A stretch of DNA of 64,000 nt from assembly GCA_002381865.1 (NCBI GenBank), contig DFYO01000019.1, positions 72,524 to 136,523 of the forward strand. Direction: 5' to 3'. A program made the position numbers and the translations under genes. Shown here piece after piece: positions 55,582-64,000 of this stretch (within the stretch, counting starts at the first letter, position 1; every line of letters starts with the position of its first letter). The notes beneath the pieces were generated by a model. It did not search any database and was not told the origin of the DNA. It saw only the letters and a list, made by a program, of their open reading frames with translations. This DNA is from Clostridiales bacterium UBA4080. Lineage in GTDB: Bacteria > Bacillota > Clostridia > Lachnospirales > Vallitaleaceae.

Positions 55582-57288
55582 TTATATATTAAATCTCTTA
55601 ACCTGCTTTTCTAGATTGTTTGCTATTGCTACAAGCTCTCTCATTGAGTTTAAGACCTCTTGAATATTATTTTTCTGGCTTGCCACACTTTTTTCTATTG
55701 AATCTGAGCTTTCATAGGTTGTCATAGCAATGCCATGTATACTATCCATACTTTTTTCAATCTCATTCTTTTTAGTTGAAAGATCCATTATTTTCTTTTG
55801 GCTATCGTCAATCAAGCCATTAATAGCTCCTATAATATTAAATATTTCATCCATTTCTTTGGTGTTTTCTTCAAACAGACTAACTGTTGTTCTGTATTCA
55901 GAATCCATACTATCCTTTTCATTAATAATATTGTTAATCTCTATTTGTATTTCCGACATTAAATTGCCAATTTTGCCCGTTGATTGAGCAGATTGTTCTG
56001 CCAGCTTTCTTATTTCATCTGCAACAACTGAAAAGCCTTTTCCTGACTCTCCTGCTCTTGCGGCTTCTATTGCTGCATTTAATGCCAAAAGATTAGTTTG
56101 TTCGGATATCTGCATAACGATTTTTAAAATATCTCCAACATTCCCTGATACATCCATAAGCTTATTAACTGCCAACGATGTTTTATCGCTTGCATTGCTA
56201 AGTCGGTCAATGCTTTCTCTCTCTGTGTTAAGAATTTTTTTATTATCCTCAATTGTTTCATTAACGGTTGTAAGCTTATTTTTAAAATCATCCATCGTTT
56301 CAAGAATACTTTTTATAGCCTCGAAAACATATTTGAAGCTTTCAGAGCTGCTATCTATATTTCTTATTGTATTTTCTGCATCTCTGTCTAAGATATGTGC
56401 TTTTTCTAAAAGAACTCTGATATCATCATCAACATTATCAACTTTGTTTTGTATTTTCTCTGTATTCTTTTCAAGAACCTTTGTCTGCTCAGCAATGCTT
56501 TTAATGACTTTTCTCAAAAATTCCAGCAATGCATTTGTGTTTTGTGCTAACTCTCCTATTTCATCATTTGTTTGAACCTCAAGCCTCTGGGTTAAGTCTC
56601 CATTACTTGTGGATAATTCATATACCTTTCTGTTAATCTGCAAAATAGGTCTTGTTAGCTTATCAAAAACAAATGATATAACAAAAAATACTAAAATCAA
56701 TGTTGCAATTACAAAGATAACAATATTTCTTACTATTGCCTGTAAAGCCGTTTTAATGTATCCAGCCTCAATATCTGCACCTAAGGCTCCAACTACTTCA
56801 CCATTTTTATCAAAAATCGGCGAATAAGCGGATAAAAATACCCCGTATTCATCCTGATAAAGCTCATCTTCCACTCCTGCCTTGCCTTCCTTAAGTGCTG
56901 AAGCTATAGTAGCCGGCAGATTGTCAAAGCTGTCATACTCATCCCCAATTGCAGTATCACTCTCTGCATCTGAATCAATTACAAAAAGAACCTTATCTCC
57001 CTCTGCTTTTAGGGTATAAATGTATTCAAGCTCATTTTCATTAACTATTTTTGTAAAATAATCAAATAGCTTCTTATAGCTTGCTCCCTTTTCCTTTTTG
57101 TTGTAAATATCTTCGTGAATCTCTCCGTCAACATAATTAGAACCAGCCGATACAACCACCTTCAGTTTTTCCTGCAACGAACTCATATATTGTTTTTCTA
57201 TCAGATTATACACAAAAATTGAGCTCAAAACCATAATAACCAATACAAGAGCTTCTACAACAATAATATTTTTTAATTTAATACTCAT
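55582..57288 (-). CDS. Methyl-accepting chemotaxis protein with extracellular Cache-type sensor
   Basis: 568 residues. Membrane helices at about 8-30 and 185-208 enclose a periplasm-side Cache-like domain ([28 protein letters not shown] is typical of the single-Cache family). HAMP follows (210-265), then the signalling domain with tip [21 protein letters not shown]. It controls CheA; the ligand is unknown. Monocistronic, ending at the shared terminator. Confidence 0.92.
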   Translation of the reverse strand: MSIKLKNIIVVEALVLVIMVLSSIFVYNLIEKQYMSSLQEKLKVVVSAGSNYVDGEIHEDIYNKKEKGASYKKLFDYFTKIVNENELEYIYTLKAEGDKVLFVIDSDAESDTAIGDEYDSFDNLPATIASALKEGKAGVEDELYQDEYGVFLSAYSPIFDKNGEVVGALGADIEAGYIKTALQAIVRNIVIFVIATLILVFFVISFVFDKLTRPILQINRKVYELSTSNGDLTQRLEVQTNDEIGELAQNTNALLEFLRKVIKSIAEQTKVLEKNTEKIQNKVDNVDDDIRVLLEKAHILDRDAENTIRNIDSSSESFKYVFEAIKSILETMDDFKNKLTTVNETIEDNKKILNTERESIDRLSNASDKTSLAVNKLMDVSGNVGDILKIVMQISEQTNLLALNAAIEAARAGESGKGFSVVADEIRKLAEQSAQSTGKIGNLMSEIQIEINNIINEKDSMDSEYRTTVSLFEENTKEMDEIFNIIGAINGLIDDSQKKIMDLSTKKNEIEKSMDSIHGIAMTTYESSDSIEKSVASQKNNIQEVLNSMRELVAIANNLEKQVKRFNI

Positions 57289-57311
57289 TGTCTACCTCCA
57301 TGAATTTATTT

Positions 57312-58064
57312 TTAGTTTAGGATAAGTCCTACAGGGCAATGATCTGAACCTTCAATCTCGGTATAAATAAGAGCATCTTTCATTTTATCCTTTAAAGCTT
57401 GTGAAACACAAAAATAATCAATACGCCAACCGACATTGTTTTCTCTGGCTTTAAACATATATGACCACCAGGTATAAGCATCTTCTTTCTCCGGATAAAA
57501 ATACCTAAAGCTATCAACAAAACCATTATCTAGCAAATAACTCATCTTTTCTCTTTCTTGATCTGAAAATCCTGCATTTTTTCTATTAGACTCGGGATTT
57601 TTTAGATCTATTTCATTATGAGCTACATTTAGATCCCCACAAAAAATTACGGGCTTTTCTTTTTCAATTTCTTTTAGATAAGAAAAAAAAGCATCCTCCC
57701 AAAGCATCCTATAATCAATTCTTGCCAATCCCCTTTGAGAATTAGGTGTGTACACAGTAATTACGTAATACTCCTCAAATTCCAAGGTTATGACCCTTCC
57801 TTCATTATCATGCTCCTCTTGTCCAATTCCATACTGAACCTTTAAGGGCTCTTTTTTTGTAAATATTGCCGTTCCAGAATACCCCTTCTTTTCTGCATAA
57901 TTCCAGTACTGATGATAATTCTTTAAGTCAAGCTCAATCTGACCTGCCTGCAGCTTAGTCTCTTGCAGACACATTATATCCGGATTTTCTTTTTCAAAAA
58001 AATCCATAAAGCCTTTTTTTACACACGCTCTTATCCCATTAACATTCCAAGAAATCAGCTTCAT
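57312..58064 (-). CDS. xth: Exodeoxyribonuclease III
   Basis: 250 residues. KLISWNVNGIRACVKKGF at the start, CLQETKLQ with the metal-binding Glu, CGDLNVAHNEIDL and the C-terminal GSDHCPVGL are the AP-endonuclease family motifs. It cuts abasic sites and trims 3' ends in DNA repair. Lies 23 bp upstream of the chemoreceptor gene, so read-through is possible. Confidence 0.96.
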   Translation of the reverse strand: MKLISWNVNGIRACVKKGFMDFFEKENPDIMCLQETKLQAGQIELDLKNYHQYWNYAEKKGYSGTAIFTKKEPLKVQYGIGQEEHDNEGRVITLEFEEYYVITVYTPNSQRGLARIDYRMLWEDAFFSYLKEIEKEKPVIFCGDLNVAHNEIDLKNPESNRKNAGFSDQEREKMSYLLDNGFVDSFRYFYPEKEDAYTWWSYMFKARENNVGWRIDYFCVSQALKDKMKDALIYTEIEGSDHCPVGLILN

Positions 58065-58177
58065 AGTGTCTCCTTTAACGTCTTAATTCTAGTTACATTT
58101 TTACAAATCATTAAGTTCATGCTTACTAAATATTATAAGGGTTTTTATATATTTCTGCAAATGCTATTCTCAAAATA

Positions 58178-58186
58178 TGTTATAAT
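58178..58186 (+). promoter_or_regulatory. Extended -10 promoter of the alcohol dehydrogenase
   Basis: TGT-TATAAT is an extended -10 without a good -35. TGTTATA and TATAACA (58178-58199) are inverted arms over it and could be an operator. The leader is about 100 nt. Confidence 0.5.
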
Positions 58187-58268
58187 AATTTATATAACAG
58201 CATAACTTATACAAGCGGCTTACGACTATCTTCATTTGTTAAATAACTACAAAGGAGGTGCAGCCTTA

Positions 58269-58301
58269 TTGAGAATGAGGCTAAAAAATTATGGACTTTG
58301 A
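58269..58301 (+). CDS. Possible 10-codon leader ORF before the alcohol dehydrogenase
   Basis: A strong AAAGGAGGTG (about 58251-58260) is too far from the dehydrogenase ATG but is 8 nt from TTG 58269. The frame TTG...CTT TGA has ten codons and ends inside the first codons of the next gene. It may couple translation. It is short and may be incidental. Confidence 0.35.
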   Translation: MRMRLKNYGL

Positions 58302-59445
58302 ATTTTCTACTTCAAACAGAATTATTTTTAAAACTAAAGGCATTCTAGAACTTGGCAACCATGCTCTTAAATTAGGAACTTACCCCTTTATCGTAACTGG
58401 AAAAAACAAAAACAGACTTAAACCTTTGCTTGCTGCATTAAAACATGTATCTATGGATTACGTTCTTTTCTCTGTTGAGGATGAACCTGATATTAATCAA
58501 ATTCGTGAAGCTGTAAAACTAGCTCTAGACTCCTCATGTAATATGGTTATTGGTTTTGGAGGTGGTAGTGCCTTAGACAGTGCAAAAGCAATCGCTATAC
58601 TAATGAATAATCCTGGTGATATTTTAGACTATCTTGAAATCATTGGCAAAAATCAAGAAATAAAAAGCCCGCATTTACCTTTGATTTTAATTCCAACAAC
58701 CTCTGGAACAGGTTCTGAGGTCACCAAAAACTCAGTACTAACTGACACGAATACTAAAATCAAGGTAAGCCTGAGAAGTCCAATGATGCTTGCAGATTTA
58801 GTTTTTATAGACCCTGCCTTAACCGTATCAATGCCCCCTCAAATAACCTCCAGTACAGGTTTAGATGCTCTTACTCAGGTTATTGAGCCATTTGTATCTT
58901 CTTATGCAAATCCTATCACCGATACATTTTGTCGCGAGGGTATTAAGCGCATATCTAGCTCGCTGAAAAAAGCATATCAAAACGGTAATGATATTACAGC
59001 ACGTGAAGATATGGCTTTGGGTAGCTTGTTTGGTGGGCTTGCTCTTGCTAATTCTAAGCTTGGTGCAGTTCATGGCTTTGCTGGTGTAATTGGCGGTAAA
59101 TTTGGTGCACCTCACGGATTTATCTGTGCTGCTCTATTGCCTAATGTAATAAAAGTCAATATTAACGCTCTTAAATCAAGAAACCTTGAAAGCCAAGCTT
59201 TATCCCGTTATACAGAATTATCTCAAATCCTTTTAGGTAAAGAAAATGCTTTACCTGAGGATTGTCTTATTTGGCTTGAAGAATTGTATTCTGCCCTAAA
59301 AGTAGAAGGTCTCTCCAAATATGGCATAACTCAAGACTTATTAGATGAAATAATAGAAAAATCAGCTTCCTCAAGTAGCATGAAGGGAAATCCAATAACA
59401 CTTACCTATGAAGAAATGAAAGAAATATTAGTTAGCTCTTTATAG
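58291..59445 (+). CDS. Iron-containing alcohol dehydrogenase
   Basis: 384 residues. NAD(P) site MVIGFGGGSALDSAKAIA and PTTSGTGSEVTKNSVL, and the iron-binding histidines in KLGAVHGFAGVIGGKFGAPHG, define the family. The preferred alcohol (ethanol, butanol, 1,3-propanediol or other) cannot be told. A weak GAGG lies ten bases before the ATG; see the leader ORF. Stands alone on the plus strand. Confidence 0.92.
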   Translation: MDFEFSTSNRIIFKTKGILELGNHALKLGTYPFIVTGKNKNRLKPLLAALKHVSMDYVLFSVEDEPDINQIREAVKLALDSSCNMVIGFGGGSALDSAKAIAILMNNPGDILDYLEIIGKNQEIKSPHLPLILIPTTSGTGSEVTKNSVLTDTNTKIKVSLRSPMMLADLVFIDPALTVSMPPQITSSTGLDALTQVIEPFVSSYANPITDTFCREGIKRISSSLKKAYQNGNDITAREDMALGSLFGGLALANSKLGAVHGFAGVIGGKFGAPHGFICAALLPNVIKVNINALKSRNLESQALSRYTELSQILLGKENALPEDCLIWLEELYSALKVEGLSKYGITQDLLDEIIEKSASSSSMKGNPITLTYEEMKEILVSSL

Positions 59446-59530
59446 CAATTTTGGAAATACTTAGCATATTATTTTCCACTTAATTCTTACTTGGTTATGA
59501 ACCAAAATCAAATATTTCCATAGATTTCTA

Positions 59531-59612
59531 CAAGAATAGCGTTCGGTGAACGCGTTTCTCTTAGAATAGGAAAGTTTGGTCTCTTGCAAGCAAGACGAAC
59601 TTTCCTATTCTA
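59531..59612 (-). repeat. Interspersed double-hairpin repeat, full copy
   Basis: The second full 82-bp copy. A short hairpin (GCGTTC-GGT-GAACGC) is followed by a long one whose arms are TAGAATAGGAAAGTT and AACTTTCCTATTCTA. On the minus strand it begins directly after the T-tract of the gap terminator. No ORF. Confidence 0.88.
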
Positions 59613-59614
59613 TT

Positions 59615-59649
59615 AAAAAAGCTCTTAACCAATTTGGCTAAGAGCTTTT
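59615..59649 (-). terminator. Terminator of gap
   Basis: On the minus strand an 11-bp stem (TAAGAGC core) with an 11-base loop is followed by six Ts, 17 bases past the gap stop. Confidence 0.9.
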
Positions 59650-59665
59650 AATAATTAACTATTAA

Positions 59666-60703
<1,038 letters not shown>

Positions 60704-60786
60704 TTACTAATTGTGTATTTATTTCAATAAGAAGGCTATGCCCTCTTAAAGCTAAGCTTTCTTTTCTGAACGCCGCTACAGTGTTA

Positions 60787-60815
60787 ATTTTATCACAAGA
60801 ATCTTGTACAGTAAA
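60787..60815 (-). promoter_or_regulatory. gap promoter with palindrome in the spacer
   Basis: The minus strand has TTTACT (60815-60810), 17 bases, TAAAAT (60792-60787). ACAAGA-N-TCTTGT (60795-60807) is a perfect palindrome between the hexamers, a likely repressor site. The ~100-nt leader has a small hairpin (AAGAGG/CCTTCTT region, about 60725-60745). Confidence 0.65.
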
Positions 60816-60833
60816 TAGTTTTTCGTTAATTTA

Positions 60834-61580
60834 TTATTGTTTTTTTACTATCCAAAATCTGCATTCATCTGCAAATTCTTTTACTATATCGTTTTCCTGA
60901 ACAATTTCATCTCTGAATATATCCTCCAGCAATAAAAGGTTATTTGCAGCTAAGCATTTTAATACTTCTTCTCTATCTGGAACATGTATAAACATTTCTC
61001 TATCGTGAAAGCTATATATTAAATCTCCGAATTCAACAAGTCTTCTATCCTGTCTGTTTTTATTCCAAAGATATTTTTCCTGTTTCCAATACGATTCATT
61101 ATCTTTTTCCTTGTCTCTGTCGTGAGTTGTAAAAATAAAAACACCGTCTTTTTTCAAAATTCTAGCTATCTCAGCCATAGACTTGAGTCTGTTAGTCTCT
61201 CCCGGAATCTGCATAATCCCGTTAAAAGCAAAAATAACAGCGTCAAAAGATTCCTCTTCAAACGCAAGGTCAGTTGCATCTCCAGTATAAAACGGTATGT
61301 CTATTTGCTTTTGCCTGCAAATTTTTTTTGCTTCAGCAATCATATCTTCACTTAAATCAACACCGGATATATTATTATAGCCTTTCTCAACAAGTCCAAA
61401 GGCTACTCTTCCTGTTCCACAACCTAAATCCAAAATTTTGTCTGTTGCCTTTAAATATCTTTCAAATACTATTTCCTCAGATTTCCAGAGGCTTACTGCT
61501 CTGGTCGCATCCGAATACTCCTTAACAGAGTCTTCACCTGCATAAGAATGCTTAATAAAAGCTTTGTCCACTATATCCAT
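60834..61580 (-). CDS. Class I SAM-dependent methyltransferase
   Basis: 248 residues. The AdoMet-binding motif I is KILDLGCGTGRVAFGLVEKG, with SGVDLSEDMIAEA and FDAVIFAFNGIMQIP following. The target is unknown. It overlaps the cheX stop codon by TAATG, so the two are co-translated, but there is no evidence that it is a CheR. Confidence 0.85.
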   Translation of the reverse strand: MDIVDKAFIKHSYAGEDSVKEYSDATRAVSLWKSEEIVFERYLKATDKILDLGCGTGRVAFGLVEKGYNNISGVDLSEDMIAEAKKICRQKQIDIPFYTGDATDLAFEEESFDAVIFAFNGIMQIPGETNRLKSMAEIARILKKDGVFIFTTHDRDKEKDNESYWKQEKYLWNKNRQDRRLVEFGDLIYSFHDREMFIHVPDREEVLKCLAANNLLLLEDIFRDEIVQENDIVKEFADECRFWIVKKQ

Positions 61581-62059
61581 TATTTCTTTTTGTCAGGCTC
61601 CTTTATAGCTATATGCAATTCAATTAGATTATCACCCTCATAGGTAATAGGCATACAAATCATCTTGGCATTGCCTACATTCATTGATAATGTGTTACTC
61701 ACAAATAATGTCGGCGGAGTTATGTCTAGCTTAATCCCCATATTAAAAAAAGCTGTTACAGCATTTCCCATTGTCATGTTCATAAGCTCTGCAATTGCGC
61801 TTCGTGCCATATCGTTAAGCTCTGGCACTGGCATTCCCATCATCATTCTTGACGCAACATCACATGCAACTGATTCTTTCATGCTTAAGATTACCTGACC
61901 ATGCAGTTCTCCAGTTATACCAATCATTACTATAAACACTGTTTCCTCATAAGCCATCTGTGTAAGATATGGGCTATCAGTCTGTATCTCCATTCCACAT
62001 ACTTCTCTTAAAACATAGGTTGCGGCTCCAATTACCGGATTCAAGTACGTTACATTCAT
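61580..62059 (-). CDS. cheX: CheX-type chemotaxis phosphatase
   Basis: 159 residues. The single catalytic E-x-x-N helix is ARSAIAELMNMTMGNAV (about 87-103), and GMEIQTDSPYL and GELHGQVILSM match CheX. It dephosphorylates CheY-P and so resets chemotaxis signalling. Start at 62059, with GGGGTG five bases upstream. The two chemoreceptor genes in the window indicate a working chemotaxis system. Confidence 0.9.
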   Translation of the reverse strand: MNVTYLNPVIGAATYVLREVCGMEIQTDSPYLTQMAYEETVFIVMIGITGELHGQVILSMKESVACDVASRMMMGMPVPELNDMARSAIAELMNMTMGNAVTAFFNMGIKLDITPPTLFVSNTLSMNVGNAKMICMPITYEGDNLIELHIAIKEPDKKK

Positions 62060-62271
62060 ATTTTCACCCCTGCTTTGTAAAATTTGTTCTAGCAATTTCT
62101 ATATTTGCTTGAAATTATATTTCTAATTCATCCTAATAATTATTTTTTATAAAATAGATGTATATTTATAATAACACATATATAGAATGGTAGGCAAGAT
62201 TTTATATTTTCAAACTTTATATCCAGCTTAGTAGTATAAATATATCCAAAAAATTCTTTTATTTATAAATG

Positions 62272-63981
62272 TTATCTCAAAATTTTCCTTACAAAGGCTA
62301 CTGTAAAATATGACATCAAGAAAACTCCTGCAAAGCCTTGTACCCCTGATATAATCATCGCCTGGATATTTCCCGGATTAATATCGCCATAGCCAATTGT
62401 AAACATTGTTGCAAGGCTGTGATATAGTGCATTGATTAGCTTTGAAGCATAAGGAAAAAGCTCTTTATCTATATATTTTTTATCACCATTTAAAATAACA
62501 AAGGGTAATGTATAAAAAAACGCAAAGCCTCCAATTGTCATAATCATAGTTCCTAAAATTCTAAAGGGATTTGTCGCGTAATGTCCAATAAAATCAAGAA
62601 AAAACCACTTAATTAAAAATTCTATTTTTCTCCTTAATAATTTAATATTATTTTTCTTGTGATATGTAATATCTTCACCATAATATTCCGAAAGACTCAG
62701 GCATCTTCTAAATTCCAGATATGCATAATCTTCGTCATTATATTGTCCTATTTCATGAAAGTTTTCCTTAAGCATACGAAACTGATTTGCTTTATCTATA
62801 TAGCTTGTATCATCGCCTTGTGCATATATCATTGTCTTAACATCATTCATTATCCAATCTAAATATATATGCCCAAGGTTTTTTGTATTTATAAAATTAA
62901 TACATCCTACATTCTTCTCTTTTTTGTTTGTAGGAATCATATCAAAGGTTTTCTCTACTATACAATTTTCCACCGTTAGTTTATCACACTTTTCTAATCC
63001 CATAACAACATGCTCAACAAACAGGCAATTCAAAAAATTCAAGTTTGAAATCACGCTATCTAAAAAATAAATGCTTCTATTTCTAAATCTGACTGACTTA
63101 AATAGAATATATCCCTCTTCCATTTTAATATTATTCATATTAAATTTTCCGAGTCCTGTTTTTGCATACTTAAAATGCATAGTACAGTTTTTCAGCTGGC
63201 AGAAGCTAAAATCTATGTTTCCATTCCCAAAGCTTGTATCGCTAAAGCTAATTTTCCCATCACTGAAGCTAGAGCCAAAAAATATTACCTCTCCATTGTG
63301 AAAATTTGTGTTTCTAAAGGATACTCCTCCTTTCCCAAAATCTGATCCCGAAAAATCAACTCCGCCCACACCAAAAACCGTAAAGTCAAACTCAACTATT
63401 CCTTCTCCAAAAATTGCTCCGCTAAAATTCAAGTGTGCATTTTCAAAATTGCTGCATTTGAAATTTACATCACCATTGCCAAAATCAGTGCTAAAAAAAT
63501 GTACAATCTTACCATGGAACTTTGTAGATGAAAATATTTTTTCTCCTGTACCCATTTTTATTCCGCTAAAATTAACAGTTTCTGACAAAAAAACTGTTTT
63601 GTGAAAGTCTATCTTTCCATTTCCAAAGCTGCAATGTGCAAGACTGAATCCGCCCTCTCCAAACACCATATTATCAAGGATCAAATCTCCTTGAAAAAAA
63701 CATTTCTCAATATGAAAGGAACTAATTGTTCTGTAATCCTCCCATTCAAATAAGCTACGATATTCATGAATATTAAAATCCTCTAAAAAAAGCTCTTGAA
63801 GTATAAATGATGAATCTGTGTTCTTGATATTTATAATATCTTGCTTTTCAAGATATCCATATCTTTTCTCGTCAATTATTTTAGAATCCTCATCTAAGTA
63901 TTTAACAATAACTGTTTTATCAGTATGAACTCCACATTTCAAAGGAAAAGGCTCATCCTCGTAAACAATACGATATCTCAT
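62272..63981 (-). CDS. Two-helix potassium-channel-like protein with 12-residue-repeat domain
   Basis: 569 residues. From about residue 92 to 330 there are some 19 repeats of 12 residues, with pattern xFGxGxVxFSxT (for example VFGVGGVDFSGS, DFGKGGVSFRNT, NFHNGEVIFFGS). This is expected to form a beta-solenoid like pentapeptide-repeat proteins but with another period. A helical linker follows, then two membrane helices (473-497 and about 542-563) around the potassium selectivity filter TIGYGD (528-533). The N-terminal solenoid should be cytoplasmic and may gate the pore. AAAGGTG precedes the ATG. No partner gene. Confidence 0.85.
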   Translation of the reverse strand: MRYRIVYEDEPFPLKCGVHTDKTVIVKYLDEDSKIIDEKRYGYLEKQDIINIKNTDSSFILQELFLEDFNIHEYRSLFEWEDYRTISSFHIEKCFFQGDLILDNMVFGEGGFSLAHCSFGNGKIDFHKTVFLSETVNFSGIKMGTGEKIFSSTKFHGKIVHFFSTDFGNGDVNFKCSNFENAHLNFSGAIFGEGIVEFDFTVFGVGGVDFSGSDFGKGGVSFRNTNFHNGEVIFFGSSFSDGKISFSDTSFGNGNIDFSFCQLKNCTMHFKYAKTGLGKFNMNNIKMEEGYILFKSVRFRNRSIYFLDSVISNLNFLNCLFVEHVVMGLEKCDKLTVENCIVEKTFDMIPTNKKEKNVGCINFINTKNLGHIYLDWIMNDVKTMIYAQGDDTSYIDKANQFRMLKENFHEIGQYNDEDYAYLEFRRCLSLSEYYGEDITYHKKNNIKLLRRKIEFLIKWFFLDFIGHYATNPFRILGTMIMTIGGFAFFYTLPFVILNGDKKYIDKELFPYASKLINALYHSLATMFTIGYGDINPGNIQAMIISGVQGFAGVFLMSYFTVAFVRKILR

Positions 63982-64000
63982 TTATCCACGCACCTTTCTA

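Noticed and set aside
58178..58199. Rex (NADH-sensing repressor) site before the alcohol dehydrogenase
   Set aside because: TGTTA/TAACA half-sites exist, but their spacing is 12 bases, twice that of a Rex operator.

Overview
The window is about 64 kb of AT-rich DNA. Strong AGGAGG-type ribosome binding sites, TTGACA/TATAAT promoters, a CIRCE element, FMN and purine riboswitches and a GlpP-type antiterminator gene point to a low-G+C Gram-positive bacterium. Anaerobic flavoprotein glycerol-3-phosphate oxidation, sigma-54 control of dihydroxyacetone kinase, chemoreceptors and CheX fit a motile, fermentative member of the Clostridia. I cannot name a genus. Almost all genes lie on the minus strand, so most operons read from right to left.

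Right to left in transcription order. 64-60 kb: a potassium-channel-like protein with a 12-residue-repeat N-terminus, cheX, a methyltransferase and gapA. 59-54 kb: an iron alcohol dehydrogenase (+), exonuclease III, a chemoreceptor, a nitronate monooxygenase-like enzyme (+), then a purine-riboswitch operon (xpt plus a BMP-type nucleoside ABC transporter) down to 48.6 kb. 48.5-45.5 kb: hsp20 with CIRCE, then a small accessory segment bounded by two identical 36-nt hairpins. It carries a decayed subtilase, a secreted type-44 polymorphic toxin and a DUF5412 protein, behind a promoter whose -35/-10 spacer contains a G9 tract. 45.5-41.8 kb: DUF5320, flavin reductase, DUF89, MBL and Mrp genes. 41.8-40 kb: an acyltransferase, an unusual tRNA-Pro(GGG) and DUF4250 (all +). 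39.9-37.5 kb: an MFS transporter and a split ThrE exporter. 37.5-27 kb: a complete de novo UMP operon pyrB-pyrC-pyrF-carA-carB-pyrK-pyrD-pyrE, with a leader encoding a 31-residue peptide that runs into a terminator. 27-23.8 kb: glmM-glmS. 23.5-14.5 kb: a response regulator/degenerate histidine kinase, rpoN, an HPr-PAS-AAA+ sigma-54 activator, and dhaL-dhaM-ptsH-ptsI-dhaK with three sigma-54 promoters. 14-9.7 kb: an FAD dehydrogenase, a lipoprotein and a polar amino-acid ABC transporter. 9.3-7.3 kb: a chemoreceptor with a cytoplasmic binding-protein domain. 7-0.3 kb: glpP and the glycerol operon (two small membrane proteins, glpK, a GlpA-like dehydrogenase, an FAD/NAD oxidoreductase, DUF1667). 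An FMN riboswitch at the left edge serves a gene outside the window.

Glycerol/dihydroxyacetone use is a main theme. Glycerol can be phosphorylated by GlpK and oxidised, under GlpP control. Dihydroxyacetone is phosphorylated by a PEP-driven relay (EI, HPr, DhaM, DhaL, DhaK) under sigma-54 control by an activator that itself carries an HPr domain. A second theme is RNA-level control: FMN and purine riboswitches, a glp leader and a pyr leader-peptide attenuator. Three copies of an approximately 82-bp double-hairpin repeat sit directly behind intrinsic terminators and show compensatory base changes.
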